A stretch of DNA of 5,836 bases from Clostridiales bacterium (GTDB lineage Bacteria; Bacillota; Clostridia; Lachnospirales; WQUN01), in contig JAIRVD010000376.1 in the NCBI GenBank assembly GCA_031254075.1, positions 1 to 5,836 of the forward strand. Direction: 5' to 3'. The position numbers and the translations under genes were made by a program. The notes under the pieces were generated by a model that was given only the letters and a program-made list of their open reading frames with translations, made no database searches and was not told the DNA's origin. Shown here one piece after another: positions 1 to 4,732 of the stretch (positions are counted from its first letter, which is position 1; each line of letters opens with the position of its first letter).

Positions 1-2
1 TG

Positions 3-86
3 ACCGCTTTTTATTTTACGATACCGTACATATTATTTCAATACCGCACTATTACCGCATAAATGAGCAACTAACATGATTACCGC
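3..86. repeat. Short ACCG(C/T) repeats at the left edge, no gene recognised
   Basis: This AT-rich stretch contains five copies of ACCGC or ACCGT, starting at about 3, 23, 43, 54 and 82. The first three are exactly 20 bases apart, and three copies extend to TACCGCA. On the minus strand, the direction of the neighbouring tRNA unit, they read as GCGGTA or ACGGTA. I see no start codon with a ribosome binding site and no recognisable peptide. They could be binding sites for a regulator of a gene beyond the window, or chance in a skewed sequence. Confidence 0.3.
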
Positions 87-94
87 ACCATAGC

Positions 95-128
95 AAAAGC
101 CCCTGTTTCGCCTGAAAACAGGGGCTTT
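95..128 (-). terminator. Intrinsic terminator of the zinc-ribbon/tRNA-Thr unit
   Basis: A 13-bp perfect inverted repeat (96-108 pairing with 116-128) has the core GCCCCTG/CAGGGGC and a 7-base loop. Read on the minus strand it ends in TTTT (98-95, three of them in the stem), then GCTA. It lies 7 bases beyond the 3' end of tRNA-Thr, where this transcript should end. On the plus strand the hairpin is followed by TTTGTG, so it might also stop reading from the left, but less efficiently. Confidence 0.82.
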
Positions 129-135
129 GTGCCTA

Positions 136-208
136 AGCCGACAATCGGACTCGAACCGATGACCTGCTGATTACAAATCAGCTGCTCTACCAACTGAGCT
201 ATGTCGGC
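136..208 (-). tRNA. tRNA-Thr, anticodon UGU
   Basis: The reverse complement folds as a complete 73-nt cloverleaf. It has a 7-bp acceptor stem (GCCGACA/TGTCGGC), a D stem GCTC/GAGC, a 5-bp anticodon stem GCTGA/TCAGC around the loop TTTGTAA, and a T stem ATCGG/CCGAT around TTCGAAT. The central loop triplet TGT reads ACA threonine codons. The discriminator base is U and no CCA follows (the next bases are TAGG), so a CCA-adding enzyme is required. The tRNA starts only 15 bases after the stop codon of the small zinc-ribbon gene and has no promoter of its own that I can see. It is probably processed from the same transcript. Confidence 0.97.
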
Positions 209-223
209 GTGTGGTGAGTTTGT

Positions 224-376
224 TTAAACGTCACCGCATTGTTTACATACTTTAAGGGTTTTTTCGCCGTCGTTTTTTTCCCATAGAAGTTTTACGCCGG
301 TGCGGCTGCAAGCGGGACAGTTTCCGCGCCAACCTTTGATTGCGCGAGCGAGTTTTCCGCGTTTTGGTTTGGGCAT
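224..376 (-). CDS. Small basic zinc-ribbon protein, 50 aa, function unknown
   Basis: This short gene encodes 50 residues from ATG at 376-374 to TAA at 226-224. The N-terminal third is strongly basic (MPKPKRGKLARAIKGWRGN), which suggests binding to RNA or to the ribosome. Residues 20-47 hold two Cys pairs, CPAC (20-23) and CKQC (44-47), an arrangement typical of a zinc ribbon. The start is supported by AGGAG eight bases upstream and by a near-perfect sigma-A promoter about 50 bases further up. Its size and paired Cys motifs recall zinc-type ribosomal protein L33, but the L33 core pattern (YxTxKN) is absent and the Cys spacing differs, so I do not assign rpmG. It is the first gene of a unit with tRNA-Thr and a terminator, which hints at a translation-related role. 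Existence is well supported; function is not. Confidence 0.85.
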   Translation of the reverse strand: MPKPKRGKLARAIKGWRGNCPACSRTGVKLLWEKNDGEKTLKVCKQCGDV

Positions 377-426
377 ATTTCATTCTCCTTGCCATTAAAT
401 TTCTTTAAGCATTTGCAACGAGACCG

Positions 427-456
427 ATTATACGGTTTTTATGGGTTGGTTGTCAA
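427..456 (-). promoter_or_regulatory. Near-perfect sigma-A promoter for the zinc-ribbon/tRNA-Thr unit
   Basis: Read on the minus strand there is a consensus -35 TTGACA (456-451), an 18-base spacer and a consensus -10 TATAAT (432-427). Transcription should start near 420, giving a leader of about 45 bases that contains the AGGAG site. Full consensus boxes suggest high expression, as expected for a tRNA-bearing unit. The -35 box lies within the intergenic block that resembles the spmB upstream region. Confidence 0.87.
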
Positions 457-496
457 ATGTTTTTATGAATGTCCGAGGTGTTTATTGAATAAGCTT
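452..496 (+). repeat. spmA upstream block, matching the spmB upstream block
   Basis: This stretch contains GTCAAAT (452-458) and then GAATGTCCG-N4-GTTT-N-TTGAATAAGCTT (467-496). The same 30-base pattern occurs without gaps, with 25 of 30 identical positions, at 2783-2812 upstream of spmB. The distance from its end to the start codon is 23 bases here and 25 there. Two GAAT motifs are exactly 20 bases apart in both copies. I find no good vegetative promoter on the plus strand, so the block may be a binding site or a promoter for an alternative sigma factor. No known consensus fits it convincingly. Confidence 0.6.
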
Positions 497-519
497 TTTA
501 AAAAAGAATGGAGAAGCAT

Positions 520-1104
520 ATGCTAAATAATTTATGGGGCGGAATGATTTTGCTTGCAATTATTGTTGCGGTTTTTACGGGAAATATTCCGGCGTTGACA
601 AATGCGGCGATTGAATCGGCCAGGGATGCGATTACGCTGTGTATCACGATGCTCGGAATAATGAGCATGTGGGCGGGGCTGATGGCTGTGGCGGAAAAAG
701 CAGGTCTTGTGCAGGCATTGGCGAAGAGGGCGCGTCCCCTACTCCGCTATCTTTTCCCCGACCTCGGGCGAAATCATCCTGCGCATGAACCGATTGCAAC
801 AAATTTTATCGCTAATATTCTTGGTTTGGGATGGGCGGCAACTCCAAGCGGACTTCGCGCGATGAATGAGATGCAAAAAGAGAATCCCGAAAAGGATACG
901 GCAACACGCCCCATGCGAATGTTCATGGTAATAAACATGTCGAGTCTGCAGCTTGTTACGATTAGCGTGGTCGGTTATCGAATGCAATATGGCTCGGTAA
1001 ATCCGTCGGAAATTATCGGTCCCGGAATTGTCATCACGGCACTCACGACGGTTCTTGCGGTTGCGTATTGCAAAATTATGGATGCTGTAGAAAAAATGCG
1101 ATGA
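520..1104 (+). CDS. spmA: Spore maturation protein A (nucleoside-recognition/Gate domain membrane protein)
   Basis: The 194-residue product is an integral membrane protein of the Gate (nucleoside recognition) family. In Bacillus, SpmA acts with SpmB in dehydration of the spore core and spore heat resistance; the transported substrate is not established. Hydrophobic segments lie near residues 5-20, 38-58, 92-108, 135-152 and 165-184. Diagnostic parts are LFPDLGRNHPA (78-88) and the conserved block NFIANILGLGWAATPSGLRA (95-114). Length fits the usual ~195. I chose the ATG at 520 because GGAG lies six bases upstream; an in-frame ATG at 508 would put this site inside the coding region. The partner spmB, normally adjacent, is here 1.7 kb away beyond two opposite-strand genes. 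The 3' end faces the kinase gene with 11 bases between the stop codons and no clear terminator. Confidence 0.92.
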   Translation: MLNNLWGGMILLAIIVAVFTGNIPALTNAAIESARDAITLCITMLGIMSMWAGLMAVAEKAGLVQALAKRARPLLRYLFPDLGRNHPAHEPIATNFIANILGLGWAATPSGLRAMNEMQKENPEKDTATRPMRMFMVINMSSLQLVTISVVGYRMQYGSVNPSEIIGPGIVITALTTVLAVAYCKIMDAVEKMR

Positions 1105-1115
1105 GCCGTTCTTTT

Positions 1116-1901
1116 TCATCCAAACACCTCAATAGCGGCAACGATTCTTAATATGTCTTCATCAACCTTTGTGCGCCCATATGCGTCTAAGAACCGCCGG
1201 CGAAAATTGTGTGTTTGTAAATTAAAAAATAACGTCCAAATTCCCGAAAAAATATCTACATGGCGGTCACCTGCTCCTGCGTGTCCGACATCAATGAACC
1301 CGCTTAAATTCCAGTCGTTTAAAATAATATTAGGCAAGCAATAATCGCCGTGTAACAATGCATTGTTTTGCAAAAGATTTCCGTGTGTTTCCACCACTGC
1401 CCATGCTTCTTCGGCATTTTTATAGCCGAAACTATCCGGGAAATTGCTTTTATTATAATTTTCGGTGCGCATATTGTGCTCCGCGTTTTCAAGATAGCGT
1501 GTTGTATGATTTTGCACGGGGCAATCCGAAAAATCCAATTCATGGAGCATAATAAGCCGCTCTGCAAATAAATCGCATAATCTCTTGGGCTGCTCAAGAT
1601 GCTTTGCCGCAACTCCGTCATCGCCGTATATTTTTTCGGTCAAAAGCCAATCCTGCTGTTCGGATACATATTCAAGCACGTTCGCCGATAATCCTTTAAT
1701 GTGGAAATACCGTGTCATGACTGCTTCCTGTTCCAACTTACCCTTTGGTGCGGATTTCAAAAAATATCCTCCGTCTTTATCAATGAAAATTACTCTTGCT
1801 TCCGGTGAGCAACTGCTGTCATATATTTTTGCGCCGGACAAAAAAGATTTAAATTCTTTCGGATATTCACAACTGTTAATTTCAATAGGCGTCAGCTTCA
1901 T
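1116..1901 (-). CDS. APH(3')-like aminoglycoside phosphotransferase family kinase
   Basis: This 261-residue protein matches the aminoglycoside 3'-phosphotransferase fold over its whole length (APH(3')-IIIa is 264). Proteins of this family phosphorylate aminoglycosides with ATP in the cytoplasm. Visible catalytic features are ATP-binding Lys49 (YFLKS), Glu59 of helix C (LEQEA), the Brenner loop LHGDYCLPN with Asp186 and Asn191, and metal-binding Asp204 in SGFIDVGHAG (200-209). LHELDFSDCP (119-128) and the end at VFG also align with APH(3') enzymes from memory. All expected active-site residues are present, so it should be active. The start has GGAG nine bases upstream and follows the DUF368 stop by 15 bases, implying a two-gene operon. 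Such kinases are common on clostridial chromosomes, so it may be a resident gene with another substrate rather than a recently acquired resistance gene. No transposase or inverted repeats flank it. Confidence 0.9.
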   Translation of the reverse strand: MKLTPIEINSCEYPKEFKSFLSGAKIYDSSCSPEARVIFIDKDGGYFLKSAPKGKLEQEAVMTRYFHIKGLSANVLEYVSEQQDWLLTEKIYGDDGVAAKHLEQPKRLCDLFAERLIMLHELDFSDCPVQNHTTRYLENAEHNMRTENYNKSNFPDSFGYKNAEEAWAVVETHGNLLQNNALLHGDYCLPNIILNDWNLSGFIDVGHAGAGDRHVDIFSGIWTLFFNLQTHNFRRRFLDAYGRTKVDEDILRIVAAIEVFG

Positions 1902-1916
1902 AATTAATTACTCCAA

Positions 1917-2729
1917 TCACAATTGTTTTGAAATGTTCATTTTTATTGCCGCAAAATAACCTCCGATAAAACAAAGTATCGATAAAAATACGGAAAAAAT
2001 ACTTGTAAAAGCAGTCGGCAGAATCATCAGCGTTGAAGATAATATAATGCCCAAAACGAGTTGGGATATAAATGCGTAGTGTTTTGCAAAAAGCGCGTTA
2101 ATCAGCCTTGCAGTTAATAAAACCGTTATTATCAGCCCGGACAGCATAGGGATAAGAACCGCAGCGTCAAGCCCGGCAATTCCTGCCGCCATCGGTTGGT
2201 ACAGGCCAAGAAAAATTAATACGGAAGAAGAACTCAGTCCCGGAATTACAATACTAAACCCCCAAATTATGCCGCAAAATACAAACCACGCGGCATTTGG
2301 GGCTACGGAATTTATTGCCTCTGTCTGCAAGAAGCCCAAAAACGTAAAAACCACAACCATTGATATTATAAGCGGCGACCAATTTTGTGACGGATTGCTG
2401 TCATATGTTTTTTTTATCAAAGCGGGAATTGTTCCGCAGATTAATCCGGCGAATAATGCCATCGACGCTTCGGGGAATATTTCAAAAAGAAACACTGCTG
2501 CGTGCGCAATCAAAAGAAAACCGGCAACCCAGCCGATTGCAAACGGAATAAAAATTTTATAATAACGCCGAAAGTTCTTTTTCGGATGCGCAAGCAACGC
2601 CATCATGGGTTCATAAATTCCGAACGCAACGCAAAAAACACCCCCGCTTGCTCCGGGTAAAATTGCGGCTATTCCGACAATCGCACCTTGGAGGCATAAG
2701 ATAAACCAATGCGTAATGGGTGTTTTCAA
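1917..2729 (-). CDS. popT: DUF368 (PopT-type) undecaprenyl-phosphate translocase
   Basis: This 270-residue polytopic membrane protein belongs to the DUF368 family. Members named PopT are known to move undecaprenyl phosphate back to the cytoplasmic face, recycling the lipid carrier for peptidoglycan and wall polymers. The two half-repeats carry the signature motifs LPGASGGVFCVAFGIYEPM (24-42) and IPGLSSSSVLIFLGLYQPM (162-180), each the re-entrant PG-S motif followed by a GIYEP or GLYQP element. About eight hydrophobic segments follow one another with short loops. The start is TTG at 2729-2727: GGTG lies seven bases upstream, an in-frame TGA sits just before it, and no Met occurs until residue 42. 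It heads an apparent operon with the kinase gene and reads opposite to the flanking spm genes. The symbol rests on family membership only; an anionic lipid other than undecaprenyl phosphate is possible. Confidence 0.9.
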   Translation of the reverse strand: MKTPITHWFILCLQGAIVGIAAILPGASGGVFCVAFGIYEPMMALLAHPKKNFRRYYKIFIPFAIGWVAGFLLIAHAAVFLFEIFPEASMALFAGLICGTIPALIKKTYDSNPSQNWSPLIISMVVVFTFLGFLQTEAINSVAPNAAWFVFCGIIWGFSIVIPGLSSSSVLIFLGLYQPMAAGIAGLDAAVLIPMLSGLIITVLLTARLINALFAKHYAFISQLVLGIILSSTLMILPTAFTSIFSVFLSILCFIGGYFAAIKMNISKQL

Positions 2730-2746
2730 AATTAATCACCAAATAA

Positions 2747-2775
2747 ATTCTGGCATAAGCCTTTTAATAAGTCAA
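2747..2775 (-). promoter_or_regulatory. Candidate extended -10 promoter for popT-aph
   Basis: On the minus strand there is TTGACT (2775-2770), a 17-base spacer and CAGAAT (2752-2747) preceded by TGC, an extended -10 element. Transcription would start near 2740, leaving only about 11 bases before the TTG codon and placing the GGTG site at the very end of the message. The boxes are good but the geometry is tight, so confidence is moderate. Confidence 0.5.
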
Positions 2776-2812
2776 ATTGCCGGAATGTCCGCACCGTTTC
2801 TTGAATAAGCTT
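2771..2812 (+). repeat. spmB upstream block, matching the spmA upstream block
   Basis: This is the second copy of the pattern GAATGTCCG-N4-GTTT-N-TTGAATAAGCTT (2783-2812), again preceded by GTCAAAT (2771-2777). The gap between GTCAAAT and GAATG is 5 bases here and 8 in the spmA copy. In this copy the 3' part makes a 10-bp palindrome, ATAAGCTTAT. A TTGAC -35 box for the opposite-strand neighbour lies at the same edge in both copies. The block ends 25 bases before the spmB start codon. Confidence 0.6.
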
Positions 2813-2837
2813 ATATAAAACAGTGCGGGGAAAGTAT

Positions 2838-3371
2838 ATGAGCCAATGGATTCTTTTTCTTTCTGACTTAATAATTCCGATTACGTTCGCGGGAATTCTT
2901 ATGTACGCGTTTGGCAAGAAGGTTGCGGTTTACGATAATTTTATTGCGGGCGCGAAGGACGGATTTCAAACGGTTTTCGGAATCGCCCCGACGATTGTCG
3001 GGCTGATGGTTGCGGTCGGAATGCTTCGCGCAAGCGGCGCGTTTGATATTCTGAGCGGAATAATTTCGCCGGTTACTGACCTTGCGGGATATCCTTCGGA
3101 CGCGGTTCCGCTTACATTGATGCGGCTTGTATCTTCTTCGGCATCGACAGGGCTGCTGTTGGATTTATTCGAACTGCACGGACCCGATTCATTTCTCGGG
3201 CGGTTTGTTTCGATAATGATGAGTAGCACCGAAACGGTTTTCTACACGATGAGCATTTATTTTATGAGCGTTAAAATAACAAAAACGCGCTTCACATTAG
3301 CGGGCGCGTTATTTGCAAATTTTGCGGGGGTAATGCTTTCGCTGTGGCTTACCCGATACCTCTATCCATAA
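2838..3371 (+). CDS. spmB: Spore maturation protein B (nucleoside-recognition/Gate domain membrane protein)
   Basis: The 177-residue product is the partner of SpmA, with the length of Bacillus SpmB (~178). Conserved stretches are YDNFIAGAKDGF (32-43), the segment after PLTLMR (91-96) with SSSASTGL, HGPDSFLGR (114-122) and STETVFYTMSIYF (130-142). Four to five membrane segments are visible (about 5-24, 48-64, 98-110, 125-145, 152-174). I chose the ATG at 2838 because GGGGA lies six bases upstream; an in-frame GTG at 2823 would put that site inside the gene. The last 23 bases overlap the end of the AI-2E transporter gene on the other strand. Both SpmA and SpmB are intact, so the pair is probably still functional despite being separated. 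Confidence 0.92.
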   Translation: MSQWILFLSDLIIPITFAGILMYAFGKKVAVYDNFIAGAKDGFQTVFGIAPTIVGLMVAVGMLRASGAFDILSGIISPVTDLAGYPSDAVPLTLMRLVSSSASTGLLLDLFELHGPDSFLGRFVSIMMSSTETVFYTMSIYFMSVKITKTRFTLAGALFANFAGVMLSLWLTRYLYP

Positions 3372-4530
3372 ATGTTTCTTCGTCGAGTGAAGGGTTTAAT
3401 TTTTGATATTCGCGATGTTCAATGTATTCGTCCAAAACATCTTTGAAAATTGCGACAATCGGAACGACGACGAGCATTCCGAACACGCCCGCGTAAGCCA
3501 TTCCGACCGAAACGCTGATAATTACCAAAAGCGGACTGAGTGAAAACGAACCGCCCAAAAGTTTCGGCTGAATAACATTGCCGTCGGTTTGCTGAATGAT
3601 AAACATAAAAATAGAAGCGACTGCAGCGGTAGGAATTCCCTGCGTTAAAGCCATGATGCTAACCGCAAACGCCGTTCCGAAAATTGAGCCGAAATACGGA
3701 ATATAATTTACAATGCCGAGAATCAAACCGAGAAGCAACGCGTGCGGAGATTGAAATAAGAACAAAAATCCCGTCATTATCGAGCCGAGAATAATTCCGT
3801 CGATTGTCTGCGCATAGATATACATATGAAAATTGTGATTCAATTTTCGCGAATATTTTATAATCGAATCATTTGTTTTTTGAGTAGTTACCGCTGCAAC
3901 AAAACGTTTTGTATACGCTTTCAATTTATCTTTTTCAAGAAGAATGTAAATCGTTGAAATTGCCATTAAAATTCCGCGGAACAACGCCCTAAACGCCGAG
4001 CCGAACCCCGCCATTACACTCGAAGCGATTCTGTCCGTATCAAGATTCGCAAAAAAATCGTACGCGTATCCCAAAACCACTTCTTCGTCAATTTCAGGTA
4101 AAAATTCCGGCAAGTTCCATGATTCAACCGTACTCATCCATCCGCGGAACGTTGCTTCATAATGTTCGGCTTCCGCAGCAAATGTAGCTATGCTTTCAAC
4201 TATTCGCGGCACAATTAAATTAAACGCAATTACACCTAAGATAATAATTATTATGATTAATGTAAGAACGCTTAATCCGCGACTTCTTTTTTGAATTAAT
4301 CTGTTGTTTATTTTTAAATAAAGCCGTTGAATCGAATTACACGGTAAATTTAAAATGTACGCAATTATTCCGCCGACAAGAAACGGAGTAAGCACATACC
4401 AAAAACGATTTATATGTGTCGCGAAAAATTCGATTTCCATTACTGCACGATACGTAATGATTAAAAATAATCCAAGCACAAAATACGGCACAATCGAACG
4501 CATTAGTCGCGATTTCAAAAATTTATTCAT
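3349..4530 (-). CDS. AI-2E family transporter (PerM/TqsA-like)
   Basis: This 393-residue membrane protein has the layout of the AI-2E exporter superfamily: hydrophobic segments near 10-30, 45-62 and 86-108, a polar region of about 70 residues (110-180, acidic around PEIDEE), then membrane segments to residue 362. The family signatures are clear: NYIPYFGSIFG (275-285), QQTDGNVIQPKLLG (313-326) and a glycine-rich last membrane segment ending VVVPIVAIFKDVLDEY. Members export autoinducer-2 in a few species, while others work as ion antiporters, so the substrate here is open. I use the ATG at 4530, with GGGGG seven bases upstream; an in-frame ATG at 4584 lies within the predicted -10 box and would not be transcribed. 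The gene is divergent from the LCP gene and overlaps the end of spmB by 23 bases. Confidence 0.92.
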   Translation of the reverse strand: MNKFLKSRLMRSIVPYFVLGLFLIITYRAVMEIEFFATHINRFWYVLTPFLVGGIIAYILNLPCNSIQRLYLKINNRLIQKRSRGLSVLTLIIIIIILGVIAFNLIVPRIVESIATFAAEAEHYEATFRGWMSTVESWNLPEFLPEIDEEVVLGYAYDFFANLDTDRIASSVMAGFGSAFRALFRGILMAISTIYILLEKDKLKAYTKRFVAAVTTQKTNDSIIKYSRKLNHNFHMYIYAQTIDGIILGSIMTGFLFLFQSPHALLLGLILGIVNYIPYFGSIFGTAFAVSIMALTQGIPTAAVASIFMFIIQQTDGNVIQPKLLGGSFSLSPLLVIISVSVGMAYAGVFGMLVVVPIVAIFKDVLDEYIEHREYQKLNPSLDEETFMDRGIG

Positions 4531-4582
4531 ATGTTGACCCCCGTTAAGCAGAGTGGTTTTTATTCTGCTACTATTTTTTGCC

Positions 4583-4611
4583 ATTATATACTAAGTTTAT
4601 ATTATTTGAAA
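4583..4611 (-). promoter_or_regulatory. Promoter for the AI-2E transporter gene
   Basis: On the minus strand there is a consensus -10 TATAAT (4588-4583) with a poor -35 TTTCAA (4611-4606) at 17 bases. The start would be near 4576, leaving a leader of about 45 bases with a GGGGG ribosome binding site. The -35 hexamer is the complement of the -35 box of the divergent LCP promoter, so the two may compete for polymerase. Confidence 0.6.
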
Positions 4612-4634
4612 TATTCTCCTTTGCATGTCATAAT
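4606..4634 (+). promoter_or_regulatory. Extended -10 promoter for the LCP-ligA unit
   Basis: TTGAAA (4606-4611) is followed by a 17-base spacer and CATAAT (4629-4634), preceded by TGT, an extended -10 element. Each box differs from the sigma-A consensus at one position. The start should fall near 4641, giving a leader of about 90 bases that includes most of the tandem repeat. Confidence 0.75.
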
Positions 4635-4709
4635 CGCGTGGCACGGGAACCATTCGCTTCACTCATTGCGCGTGTGGCGCGGGAACCATTCGCTTCGCTC
4701 ATTGCGCCA
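4635..4709. repeat. 36-bp tandem repeat, two copies, in the LCP leader
   Basis: Copy one (4635-4670) and copy two (4671-4706) differ at only 3 of 36 positions, all of them transitions. The shared core is CGGGAACCATTCGCTTC, followed by CTCATTGCG. The sequence is GC-rich within an AT-rich intergenic region. Copy two is bounded by a perfect 6-bp inverted repeat, TGGCGC (4675-4680) and GCGCCA (4704-4709); copy one is bounded by self-complementary CGCG at 4635-4638 and 4669-4672. The second stem would end 5 bases before the AAAGGAG site of the LCP gene. This resembles a REP-like or MITE-like small dispersed repeat, which cannot be confirmed from one window. Confidence 0.85.
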
Positions 4710-4714
4710 TATAA

Positions 4715-4732
4715 AAAGGAGTTTTCATATTG
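4715..4732 (+). promoter_or_regulatory. Ribosome binding site deciding a TTG start for the LCP gene
   Basis: AAAGGAG (4715-4721) is the strongest ribosome binding site in the window and lies eight bases before TTG (4730-4732). No in-frame ATG or GTG competes nearby, and the next Met is residue 26, inside the membrane anchor. The TTG is therefore the likely start. Confidence 0.85.

Noticed and set aside
2..79. Open plus-strand frame entering from the left edge, 25 codons ending at TGA
   Set aside because: All three plus frames are open for a similar length here, the peptide resembles nothing I recognise, and the repeats account for part of it. It could be a gene tail but cannot be supported.
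508..519. Upstream ATG start for spmA
   Set aside because: The GGAG at 510-513 is well placed for the ATG at 520 and would be inside the gene if 508 were used; SpmA length also fits 520.
1088..1120. Terminator between the convergent spmA and kinase genes
   Set aside because: Only weak pairing (GATGA/TCATC, or AAAAA with TTTTT) is present, with no GC-rich stem followed by a T run.
1319..1621. 100-codon minus-strand frame inside the kinase gene, and similar frames at 739-1119, 1585-1959, 2269-2562, 2966-3229, 4737-4997 and 5204-5488
   Set aside because: All lie within recognised family genes in another frame or on the other strand, and show no family motifs or supporting start signals.
4531..4584. 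18-codon N-terminal extension of the AI-2E transporter
   Set aside because: Its ATG overlaps the predicted TATAAT box, so it would precede the transcript start, whereas ATG 4530 has a good ribosome binding site.
4635..4709. CRISPR-like array
   Set aside because: There are only two directly abutting units with no unique spacers and no cas genes nearby.
4710..4715. TATAAA as a -10 box for the LCP gene
   Set aside because: Transcription from it would begin at or past the ribosome binding site at 4715-4721; the promoter at 4606-4634 fits much better.
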